Notes under the pieces: model-generated
Databases searched by the model: none
What the model saw: the letters and a program-made list of their open reading frames with translations, nothing else
Told to the model about the DNA's origin: nothing
Source: Nocardiopsis eucommiae
Lineage (GTDB): Bacteria > Actinomycetota > Actinomycetes > Streptosporangiales > Streptosporangiaceae
Assembly (NCBI GenBank): GCA_018388625.1
Contig: CP074402.1
Coordinates: 310,001 to 374,000, forward strand
Reading direction: 5' to 3'
DNA length: 64,000 nt
Program-made: the position numbers and the translations under genes
Shown: positions 56,614 to 64,000 of the stretch, in pieces
Position numbering within the stretch: the first letter of the stretch is position 1
Layout of the letters: every line of letters starts with the position of its first letter

Positions 56614-57825
56614 TTGAAGAACGCTTCTCGAATCTCCGCACGCCGCGTGCTCCAGGGCGGTGTCGCCTTCGCCGCGCTGGGCGCCCTCACCCTGGGCGCC
56701 GCCTCGCCCGCCCACGCCGACACCTACGGGTGGGGCTACGCCTCGGCCCTGGGCGCCTCCTCGCCCACGCAGACCTACATCACCAAGGACCAGACGGTCT
56801 CGGACTCCTTCAGTGGCGCCATCGGTGAGTGGCTGACCGTCGAGGGCACCACCACGGCCACCGTGAACTCCAGCGGGGCCACCGGCACCGCCGTGGTCGA
56901 CACCGCGCGCATCGTCATCACCGAGGCCGACCTCCCCGGCATCCTCGACCCCGAGGAGGACGAGGACGAGGACGAGGAGACCCCGGACGACGACGAGGAC
57001 GACGCCGAGGACGACGCGACCGAGGGCGACGACGCTCCCGAGGGCGAGGAGACCCCCGAGGACGGTGACGACGAGGGTGGCACCGACGTCCCGGACGACA
57101 GCGGCACCGACCAGCCCTCGGAGGAGCCGACCGAGGAGCCCACCACGCAGCCGACCGAGGAGCCCTCCGACCCGGCCGAGGCCGGTGACGACGAGGACGC
57201 GGAGAACACGACGGCCTCCGCCGACGTCATCGAACTCGACGAGGAGAACTCCGAGCTGGTCGACGCCGGCAGCGACGTCCTGCTCGAGGCCACCATCCAC
57301 GGTGCCAGCGTCTCCACCAGCCAGGGCTGGGACGGGGCCGTCAACCACGGCTTCGACGCCGGGGTCCTCGGCGCCTCCACCCTCCAGGCCGACGTCGAGG
57401 GCGAGACCGTCGACCTCGTGGTGTCGCTGGAGCCCGTCAGCGCGGTCCACGAGACCGAGGACGCCGGGTTCGTCTGGAACGACGCCATCACCGACATGTA
57501 CATCACCTTCAGCGTCGGCGACGAGATCGTCTCCGGTTTCCTGATCGCCGAGAGCGCCGCGGGCATCACCACCGGCACGGTCGACGGTGGTGGCGACGAC
57601 GGTGGCGACGACGACGCCAAGAACCCGCCGGTCAAGGAGCGCGACTCGGACACCGTCCCGAAGACGGAGGCCAAGGACGCCCAGCCCCTGGCCCAGACCG
57701 GTTCTCCGCTCGCCGGCCTGATCGCGGCCGGTGCGGCGATCGCCGCCGGTGGTGGCGTCGCCGCCTACCTGGCGCGTCGCAGGAAGAAGAGCGGCGAAGA
57801 GGCCCCCGCGACCAACGAGGGCTAG
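56614..57825 (+). CDS. Secreted LAXTG-anchored acidic surface protein 1
   Basis: This 403-aa protein is read from TTG 56614. It has a signal peptide (RRVLQGGVAFAALGALTLGA, cleavage after AHA), a beta-type domain (DTYGWGYASALGASS, VTEADLPGILDPE), a long Asp/Glu/Thr/Pro-rich stretch (about residues 112-210), and a second beta domain with ATIHGASVSTSQGWDGAVNHG. The sorting signal is PLAQTGSPLAG followed by a hydrophobic helix and RRRKK. LAXTG is the class-E sortase motif of actinomycetes, so the protein is likely cell-wall anchored. Paralogue 2 lies at 59435. Confidence 0.85.
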   Translation: MKNASRISARRVLQGGVAFAALGALTLGAASPAHADTYGWGYASALGASSPTQTYITKDQTVSDSFSGAIGEWLTVEGTTTATVNSSGATGTAVVDTARIVITEADLPGILDPEEDEDEDEETPDDDEDDAEDDATEGDDAPEGEETPEDGDDEGGTDVPDDSGTDQPSEEPTEEPTTQPTEEPSDPAEAGDDEDAENTTASADVIELDEENSELVDAGSDVLLEATIHGASVSTSQGWDGAVNHGFDAGVLGASTLQADVEGETVDLVVSLEPVSAVHETEDAGFVWNDAITDMYITFSVGDEIVSGFLIAESAAGITTGTVDGGGDDGGDDDAKNPPVKERDSDTVPKTEAKDAQPLAQTGSPLAGLIAAGAAIAAGGGVAAYLARRRKKSGEEAPATNEG

Positions 57826-57903
57826 TCCGCTCCCGCGCCCTCCGGCCCCGGCCCTCCGGCCGAGTGAGGTGACCGGCCCGGCAGGCGCGGGGTGACTGAC
57901 GCG

Positions 57904-57937
57904 GGCGGGCCCCGGGGATCTCTCCCCGGGGCCCGCC
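57904..57937. terminator. Strong hairpin terminator between convergent genes
   Basis: GGCGGGCCCCGGGGA (57904-57918) and TCCCCGGGGCCCGCC (57923-57937) are perfect 15-bp arms with a TCTC loop, followed by TCCGTGTGTGT. They sit between the LAXTG gene and the amidase. Confidence 0.85.
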
Positions 57938-57959
57938 TCCGTGTGTGTCCGGGTGGCGC

Positions 57960-58831
57960 CTATCCGCGCAGGAGGTAGGTGGCCAGGCCGCGCGCAATGG
58001 CGTCGGCGGCGCGCTCACGCCACTCGGGGTCCTCCAGGAGCTCCGCGTCCTCGGCGTTGCGCATGTTGCCCGCCTCCAGGAACACCTTCGGGACCGTGGA
58101 CATGTTCAGCCCGCCCAGGTCCGTGCGTTCGTCCAGCCCGTCCTCGGCCAGGTAGTCGGCGTAGGGGATATCGCTCCCCTCCAGGTACTCGCGGCGGAGG
58201 TCCTCCGCGAGCAGCGCGGAGGGCTCGACGATCTCCTCGGTGAAGCCGCTCACCTCGCCCGGGGTGATGACGTGGAAGCCCCGCCCCGAACCCGGGCCGC
58301 CGTCCGCGTGGATGGACAGCGCGACGTCCGCCTCGTTCTCGTTGCCGATCTCGGCGCGTTCGTCGACGCACGGCCCCACGCCCTCGTTGTCCTCGCGCGT
58401 GAGGACCACCGTGGCGCCGTCCGCCTCCAGCCGTTCCCGGACGAGCAGGGACAACTCCCAGTTGAACTCGTGTTCGGGGTAGCCGTTGACGCTCTCGGCG
58501 CCGACCGTGTCACAGGCCTTCTCGCCGGGCCCGGCGGGTACCAGCGCGTTGATCTCGCTCGGGGCGTCGGCGTTGCCCCCGTTGTGTCCGGGGTCGATGA
58601 CCACGACACGGTCACCGAGGGGCCCCTCGCCGGGGGTGGCGCCTCGTCGTCGTCGGTGGAGGCGCCGGACCCGTCCTCCGGACCGGGGAGCGGAGGCGCC
58701 GCCGTGGGGCCGGTCCCGGGAGCTCCGCCCGCCGGGGACGAGCAGCCCGCGGTCCAGACGACGGCGAGCGTGAGCAGGGCCAGGGAGCGGACGGCGCGGC
58801 TCCGGCGCCCTGTGGGTGCGCAGACGAGCAT
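57960..58831 (-). CDS. N-acetylmuramoyl-L-alanine amidase (Amidase_3) lipoprotein (frameshifted)
   Basis: The corrected length is 290 aa. The lipobox is in LLTLAVVWTAGCSSP. One base is missing near 58650 (DDDEAPTPGEGPLG). The catalytic domain is Amidase_3: VVVIDPGHNGG with the first zinc His, the metal-binding Glu in EHEFNWELSLLV, ALSIHADGG with another zinc His, and a C-terminal FLEAGNMRN with the catalytic Glu. It cleaves the amide between MurNAc and the stem peptide. It lies between two LAXTG surface proteins, so a role in wall remodelling at the same site is plausible. Confidence 0.87.
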
Positions 58832-59434
58832 GCCTCAAACCTAGCCGTTGTCCGAGACCCCGTCGTACCCGTACAAACACGGACGAAGGGCTCACGTCGC
58901 GCCTGACGTCCGGCGCGCCCCGCCTGGCGGAGGGCGTCCCCGGCGCCCCGTCGCGCCCCCGGGCCGGACCCGGAACCGGTGGGATCACCCACTCCGACCG
59001 GCGGCGGCGGGGCTCGGCTCCGGGGCGGCGGGACTCCGAGGACGGGGCGGGGCGCTCGGCGTTCGAGGGGGCGCCACGGGCCTCCACCGCCCCTCACCAG
59101 CCTCCCCCTCTGGTGCGCTGTTCCGTTCGGTTCCGCGTTCCATCAGCTCACAACCGTGCGCCGGTGACACTCCGAGGGCGGTGAAACGCCGTCCCCCGGC
59201 GACGGAACGGTTTCCGTTTCGTGATCAAGCGACTAGGCTCGCCGTGTGGAGCGCCCCGCACACGGCACTCCGCGCCGAACTCGTCTACGACCGGGTACGG
59301 GGTGTGCGCACCCTCCCCGGAAAACACCGCCCCCGGCCCGCCAGGCTGGCCGGATCACCCCGCTCCGACGCCACGGCGTCGGGTCGGGACCGGCCCCGGG
59401 CCGGTCATCCCCCAGATGCAACAGGAGTGTCGTG
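58832..59434. other. 603-bp gene-free region
   Basis: No gene I can support. It is uniformly GC-rich, with Arg/Pro-rich noise in all frames. The right end (59200-59240) is less GC-rich and may contain the promoter of the second LAXTG gene. Confidence 0.5.
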
Positions 59435-60613
59435 GTGACTCCCGCCAGAACGTCCGTTCGCCGCCTCCTGGTGGGCGGCACCCTCTTCACCGCCCTCGGC
59501 GCGCTCGGGGTCGTGTCCGCGTTCCCCGCGTCGGCCGACCAGCTGGTCTGGGCCAACGCGCAGGCCTGGGTCGGTGACGGTGACCTCGTCTCGGGGTACT
59601 CCACCGCGATCAGCTTCGGCGGTGCGACCCAGGACGAGGCCGGGGCCGATCCCGTCGTGGGCGCCCTCGCGCCGTTCGCGCGGGTCGAGGGGAGAGCCGC
59701 ACGCTGGTCAACGACAGGGGCGCGCTGGCCCAGTCGGTCGTGGAGCGGGCGACGGTCCGGATCGGGGTCGACGACCTCATCGGTCTCGGCATGATCGACC
59801 CGGTCGAGGGCGCGCCCGGGGAGGCGGGGGAGACCCCACGGCGGAACCCGAGGGGGCACCGCGCCACCCGACGGGGACGAGGGCCCGTCCGAGGAGGGGA
59901 GGCCGGTGACCAGGGGCCGCGGTGGTCGGACCGGCCCACTCCGGACACCCCCTTCCAGGACCCCTCGGAGGACCCCGGCGCCACGCCCTCCGAGGAGGAC
60001 GTGGTGGTTCTGGACGAGGAGGAGACCGAGACCGTCTCCGTGGACTCCAACGCGGTCGAGTTCTCCCTCACGGACGTGCGGACCAGCGCGGCGGCGGCCT
60101 ACGACGGCGCCACGGAGACGACCTTCGAGTACGGGGAGCTGACCGCCTTCGGTGAGCCCGTGACCGGCTTCGACGGCGACCACCTGGCGGAGGAGACCCT
60201 GGAGGTCCTCGACGAGAGGGGCCGGACGCTGGTCGAGGTGCCCGTCAGCGTCCGCTTCGTGACCAGCGCCGACACCTTCGACGACGTGGACGAGGACTGG
60301 GAGGGTGAGGGCGTGCGCTCCTCGTTCTCCGTCTCGGTCCGGGTCGGAGACCCCGCACTGGGCCAGGGCTTCACCGTGGACTTCGCCGACTCCTGGGCGA
60401 TCGGTTCCACCCACATCGCGGCGGACGCGCCCGGTGAGGGGAGCGCGGCGAGGGGAACGGGAGACGCCGGCCGCGAGCCAGCGGTTGGCCACCACGGGGA
60501 GCTCCCTCGTGGCGCTGGTGACCGCGGCGGTGGTGGCGGTCGGCGGCGGTGCCGCGGCGACCTTCCTGGCGCGCAAGCGGACCACCGCCATGGACGACCA
60601 GATCGAGGACTGA
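59435..60613 (+). CDS. Secreted LAXTG-anchored surface protein 2 (heavily frameshifted)
   Basis: The corrected length is about 394 aa. It parallels paralogue 1: signal peptide RRLLVGGTLFTALGALGVVS (cleavage after ASA), a beta domain including VERATVRIGVDDLIGLGMID, an acidic Pro/Glu middle, a second beta domain (EFSLTDVRTSAAAAYDGATE), then the sorting signal SQRLATTGSSLVALV, a hydrophobic helix and ARKR. Six missing bases are needed: one near 59690, three between 59835 and 59915, and two near 60435-60455. Each falls in a G or C run. AGGAG is 7 nt before GTG 59435. Confidence 0.78.
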
Positions 60614-60677
60614 CGGTGGTCGGTCCGCCCCGGTCGGGGGCCCGGGCGGGGACCCGTGCCCGGGTGGTGCGTGAGGA

Positions 60678-60708
60678 GGGCGGGCCACCCCGTCTGGGTG
60701 GCCCGCCC
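60678..60708. terminator. Strong hairpin terminator between LAXTG2 and bldC
   Basis: GGGCGGGCCACCC (60678-60690) and GGGTGGCCCGCCC (60696-60708) are perfect 13-bp arms with the loop CGTCT, between convergent genes. Confidence 0.85.
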
Positions 60709-60774
60709 TGAGAAATCTGTCAGCAGCCGGAACGTGTCCAGCCGTTCCCCCGGAATCGGCACAGACCGGGGAGA

Positions 60775-60978
60775 TCACTCCGTGCGCTGGCTGGGGATTC
60801 CGGCCAGCAGGGCGCGGACCTCAGTCTCGCGGTAGCGGCGGTGGCCACCCAAGGTGCGGATCGAGGTCAGCTTGCCCGCCTTGGCCCAGCGTGTCACGGT
60901 CTTGGGGTCAACGCGGAACATGGTGGCAACCTCGGCGGGGGTCAACAGGGGCTCCGCCTCGGGCGTGCGAGTCGACAT
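60775..60978 (-). CDS. bldC: BldC developmental regulator (MerR-like HTH)
   Basis: This 67-aa protein is the size of BldC. It is a single MerR-type winged helix: LLTPAEVATMFRVDPKTVTR, WAKAGKLTSIRTLGGHRRYR and the tail ETEVRALLAG. BldC binds direct repeats as head-to-tail oligomers and controls the onset of sporulation in Streptomyces. Synteny with a DUF3073 gene and purM supports orthology. ATG 60978 follows GGAGGAGAGGCC. Its upstream region is unusually long (see the next entry). Confidence 0.95.
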   Translation of the reverse strand: MSTRTPEAEPLLTPAEVATMFRVDPKTVTRWAKAGKLTSIRTLGGHRRYRETEVRALLAGIPSQRTE

Positions 60979-61693
60979 GTGTACGGCCTCTCCTCCTGGA
61001 TCTGTGTGCCGATCCTTGAGCCTGATTCCTGGCACTTGGCCCGGATGTCCAATAGTCCCACTTGAGTCCTATTGATATCACCCGAGGTGTTTGCGCGACC
61101 ACTCCAAGCAACTTTGCACGTGGGAGGCCATTGAAAGCCGCCCGTGGCCGCGTCACGCTAAGTGATTCTAGCGACACGTTTAGTGGCATGTGGCGTATTC
61201 GGTCAAAACTTCGTTCTCGGGCCTCGTTTTTCTCGATCCGGAGAACCCGAAGTGCTAGGGCGGAGCTGACCGAAACCCGGGGGCCGGCTCTGGGGGAGGA
61301 GGGCGCGGGCCCTGGTCAGTCGCGGTTCGGGGTGGCGTGGGGTGGGGTGGCGGCCGGGGGCCGGTCGCGCTGCGGCAGGGGGTCGGGCCACGTGGATCCT
61401 CGTTGTGGCAGGGGTTTCCCGGTTACTCTGAGTGCTCTCTGTGGTCGACTCGCTACAGTCTACGCTGATCCCTATCGGGCGTTATGCCCAGTTTCACGGC
61501 GCTTGGTGGGGCGTTCTCGCGGGGTGGTCGCGCGCACGGCCGTCACGTGCGAAAAGACGGTTTCGTGCGACTGAGAAACCTGGTGTACCAGGTTGGGGTA
61601 CGGCGTGGCGCCTCCCCGTCCCGGCTCGCGTGCCGACCGGGATGACGACAGGGCGCCCGGGGTGTCCACGAAAGATCGACCGGAACATGACGG
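60979..61693. other. 715-bp gene-free region upstream of bldC
   Basis: No gene is seen. It contains mixed-GC sequence with the AT-richer block 61050-61220 just upstream of bldC, expected to carry its promoter(s), then a G-rich patch (61320-61400). A perfect 18-nt inverted repeat is listed separately. The length suggests complex control of bldC. Confidence 0.55.
61577..61594. promoter_or_regulatory. Perfect 18-nt inverted repeat
   Basis: AACCTGGT-GT-ACCAGGTT has perfect 8-nt arms. It lies 100 nt beyond the 3' end of the SCO4090-like gene and 600 nt upstream of bldC. It could be an operator or a transcription-end hairpin (no T-run). Confidence 0.5.
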
Positions 61694-62526
61694 TCAGTTG
61701 GCGTGCTCCAGGGCTCGCACCGACCTCCAGCGCCGAGTGAGCCGCCCGCGCAGCTCCTTCACCCGTGAGCCCTCGCCCTTGGCGAGCGCCTCCACGGCCT
61801 CGGCCACCTCGGCCACCGAGTGGTCCTCGCTCAGGTGCTCGTCACTGAGCAGGTGCGGCAGTCCCCGTAGTCCAGTTCGAGCAGGGACTCGGGGTGCGCG
61901 GTCGTGGCCAGCCACTCCGTGAGCGCCTCCGCCGAGGAGGACACCGCGTGCTCTCCGACGCGTTCGCGCAGCACCGCGGCGGTGTGGTCGAGGCGGCGCC
62001 GGGCCAGCGCGGTCCTGGTCAGGTACAACAGGGTCCTGGTGGGGCCCGCGGACAGCACGAGGCAGCGTTCCTGCGGCTCGAAGGCGACGAACCACGGGAT
62101 CGGGATCGTCCAGTTGCTGGACAGGATGCCCGGCTCCGCCAACGCGCCCGAGTCGCGCCACTGCCGGTACCCCGTCTCGGCGCGGTCGGCCTCCCTGGCG
62201 GGGACGAACGCCTCCACCATCGAGCGGGGCATGGACTCCGTGAACTCCCCGAACGCGCGCCAGGAACGCAGGCGCGTCTGCCACGGGCACACGTACAACC
62301 GGTCGTTGACCCGCCGCAGGTAGGCGTCGCCGCTCTCGTCGGAGGGCGCGACCACCGGTGGGGTCGCGATGGTCCTGCCCAGACTCTCCGTGTGCTCCGC
62401 CGCCAGGGCGTTCACACGTTTGGGTCGGTCCGGGGACTCCGCGTACCCCTCCCAGTACCGACGGTCACGAGGGGAGAAGGCCGTGATCGGCTGGTAGACG
62501 CGCAGATACGCGGTGTAGGGCAGCAC
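61694..62526 (-). CDS. Conserved actinobacterial hypothetical protein (SCO4090-like, frameshifted)
   Basis: The corrected length is about 277 aa from GTG 62526. The N-terminus VLPYTAYLRVYQPITAFSPR is the pattern I remember for the conserved protein beside bldC in streptomycetes. RTIATPPVVAPSDESGDAYL and LRVWRAFGEF-like segments follow. The remainder holds STMPRSMVEAFVPARE-type helices. One G is missing near 61861 (DYGGLPHLLSDEHLSEDHS). An upstream ATG (62610) is in frame but lacks a ribosome site, whereas CACGAT just before 62526 could be a -10 for a leaderless message. No enzymatic motif is seen. Confidence 0.78.
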
Positions 62527-62778
62527 GATCGCATCGTGGCACAGATCGTTCCGTCTGGCACTCACCGTGAGAACGACCAGGCGGGGAGGGGTTCCGTGCG
62601 CACACCACATCCGTCACACCCGGGTGGCGTAGGCACGGTGGGGTCCGACCAGGTACGGTTGTATGTGTACGTAAGCTGGCGCCAGACGTCAGTCGCGTTT
62701 GACGGCCGTCAGCCTGGTAGTGCGGGTTAGTAAGTGATCTGGGGTTCGTCGGAACCCAATCGTTGAGGGGTCGAGCCA

Positions 62779-63006
62779 ATGGGGCGCGGCCGAGCCAAGG
62801 CCAAGCAGCAGAAGGTCGCCCGGAAGCTCAAGTACAGCTCCGGTGGGACCGACCTTGAGCGGCTGCGGTCGGAGCTGGGTGTCGCTGAGGACGAGGGGTC
62901 TCCCTCCGGGCCGTCGGGTCCGGACGATTCCTACACGGAACCTCAGGACGACCTGATCGACCGCTACGCGGATCTAGCCGACAAGTACTCGGACTCCGAC
63001 AAGTAG
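62779..63006 (+). CDS. DUF3073 family protein
   Basis: This 75-aa protein begins MGRGRAKAKQQKVARKLKYS, a highly conserved basic start, continues TDLERLRSELGV, and ends in an acidic tail containing DDLIDRYADLADKYSD. This is the DUF3073 pattern of actinobacteria, a small probably nucleic-acid-associated protein always near purM. The function is unknown. Confidence 0.93.
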   Translation: MGRGRAKAKQQKVARKLKYSSGGTDLERLRSELGVAEDEGSPSGPSGPDDSYTEPQDDLIDRYADLADKYSDSDK

Positions 63007-63104
63007 ACGTCGGAACCGGTCGAGTCTTTCGGGTCGCTCGGACAACAACCGCTGACCTGTAGCGGTCACGGTCCCCGTCCGGGGGCCGTCGCGGACAGGT
63101 GGAT

Positions 63105-63144
63105 ATAGCCGGTGCGAACCACTGCGGTGGTTCGCACCGGCTAT
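63105..63144. terminator. Very long perfect hairpin between DUF3073 and purM
   Basis: ATAGCCGGTGCGAACCAC (63105-63122) pairs perfectly over 18 bp with 63127-63144, with a TGCG loop. It lies between convergent genes and should terminate both. Confidence 0.9.
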
Positions 63145-63175
63145 GTTCGCGTCCTTCGGTCGCGAACGGCACCAC

Positions 63176-64000
63176 CTAGGCGCTCCGGTACTCGCCGTTC
63201 AGCACGGCCCGTCCGGAGCCGCCCTTCACCACTCCCAGGCGCCAGGCCTCCACGCCGCGCCCGGCGAGCACGCCCAACGCGCGATCGGCGTCGTCCTCGG
63301 CGACGACGGCCACCATGCCCACACCCATGTTGAACGTGGCCTCCATGTCCTCCCGGCTGACCCCGCCCCTCTCCGCCAGGTAGGCGAAGACCGGCGACGG
63401 CGCCCACGTGGAGCGGTCCAGTTCGGCGTCCAGCGCCTCCGGCAGCGACCGGGACAGGTTGGCGGCCAGACCGCCACCGGTGATGTGCGAGTACGCGTGC
63501 ACCTCGACCTCGGCGGTCAGCGCCACGCAGTCCTTCGCGTAGACACGGGTCGGGGTGAGCAGCACCTCACCCAGGACCCCGCCCAGCTCGGGGACCTCGG
63601 AGTACAGGTCCAGGTCCGCCTGGTCCACGATGTGGCGGATCAGCGAGTAGCCGTTGGAGTGCGGTCCGGAGGAGGCCATCGCGATCACGACGTCGCCCTC
63701 GCGCACCCGGTCCGGACCCAGGATCGCGTCGCCCTCGACCACACCCGTCCCGGCCCCGGCCAGGTCGTACTCCTCGGGGGCCATGGCGCCCGGGTGCTCG
63801 GCGGTCTCGCCGCCGATCAGCGCGCACCCCGCCTGGTGGCAGCCCTCGGCGATACCGCCGACGATCTCGGCCACCCGCTCGGGCACCACGGCGCCGGTCG
63901 CGATGTAGTCGGTCATGAAGAGGGCTCGGCGCCACTGACGACCAGGTCGTCGACGACCATCCCCACCAGGTCGATGCCGATGGTGTCGTGCTTGTCCATC
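63176..64000 (-). CDS. purM: Phosphoribosylformylglycinamidine cyclo-ligase (5' partial, one frameshift)
   Basis: The C-terminal 275 or so residues of AIR synthetase, which closes the imidazole ring in purine synthesis. The segments are DKHDTIGIDLVGMVVDDLV, FMTDYIATGAVVPERVAEI, GCALIGGETAEHPGAM, VIAMASSGPHSNGYSLIRHI, AYSHITGGGLAANLSRSLP and EATFNMGVGMVAVV. One C is missing near 63925 (SGAEPLFMTDY). The start lies beyond the end of the window. Confidence 0.96.
   Translation of the reverse strand, partial: DGQARHHRHRPGGDGRRRPGRQWRRALFMTDYIATGAVVPERVAEIVGGIAEGCHQAGCALIGGETAEHPGAMAPEEYDLAGAGTGVVEGDAILGPDRVREGDVVIAMASSGPHSNGYSLIRHIVDQADLDLYSEVPELGGVLGEVLLTPTRVYAKDCVALTAEVEVHAYSHITGGGLAANLSRSLPEALDAELDRSTWAPSPVFAYLAERGGVSREDMEATFNMGVGMVAVVAEDDADRALGVLAGRGVEAWRLGVVKGGSGRAVLNGEYRSA

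Noticed and set aside
1..64000. Prophage, transposon or integrative element
   Set aside because: No integrase, transposase, phage structural or conjugation gene, and no flanking repeats or tRNA attachment site were seen.

Overview
The window is very GC-rich DNA (roughly 70% or more), with frequent GTG and some TTG starts. Its genes point to a filamentous or sporulating actinomycete. These include bldC, DUF3073 and purM in a neighbourhood like that of Streptomyces, a spore-associated-protein (SapA) homologue, DivIVA-type proteins, class-E sortase (LAXTG) substrates, methylmalonyl-CoA mutase with MeaB, and an actinobacterial type VII secretion ATPase. A Nocardiopsis-like genus is my best guess, but this is inference. 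I see no rRNA, tRNA, CRISPR array, prophage or insertion sequence.

A warning applies throughout. About 24 of the roughly 50 genes are broken by single-base frame slips. I count about 44, and every one is repaired by adding one base, almost always a G or C in or beside a short G/C run. None needs a base removed. The losses hit unrelated single-copy housekeeping genes (purM, mutA, mutB, meaB) as well as accessory ones. I therefore treat them as base-calling or assembly errors, annotate each gene over its full extent as a CDS, and say where the slips lie.

Layout. 1-2996: partial Fe-S oxidoreductase and a TetR regulator. 3636-8685: ABC-2 exporter (ATPase and permease) with a fused tandem DesK-type histidine kinase, preceded by TGACA/TGTCA inverted repeats. 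8905-13071: small membrane and acidic proteins, a gamma-carbonic-anhydrase-like protein, and a DivIVA-like coiled-coil protein. 13216-17207: GNAT, an MFS drug exporter divergent from its TetR, and a methyltransferase. 17623-20710: RidA, divergent from a D-aminoacylase and a PfkB sugar kinase, with an operator between. 20707-26130: a small protein, YidC2 with its partner, a Cu/Zn-SOD-like lipoprotein, a YigZ protein, an acidic lipoprotein and a membrane protein.

26141-41373 is a type VII secretion-like island. It holds a LysM-like membrane protein, a giant (about 1,708 aa) repeat-bearing T7SS-substrate-like protein, two WXG100-like helical proteins and an accessory protein. It also holds an EssC-like FHA/FtsK ATPase, a transmembrane Ser/Thr kinase and a SapA-like secreted protein. 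EccB, EccD, EccE and mycosin are not in the window.

41488-47700: a lipoprotein, then mutA-mutB-meaB (propionyl/methylmalonyl-CoA metabolism). 48009-49974: an anti-anti-sigma factor and two tandem paralogous membrane proteins. 50048-53758: xylose isomerase divergent from a ROK repressor, then GNAT and Nudix. 53859-55959: a small protein, an M48-like protein whose catalytic Glu is Gln, and a protein with four DivIVA-type repeats. 56614-60613: two LAXTG surface proteins flanking a cell-wall amidase lipoprotein. 60775-64000: bldC, a conserved actinobacterial protein, a DUF3073 protein and 5'-truncated purM.
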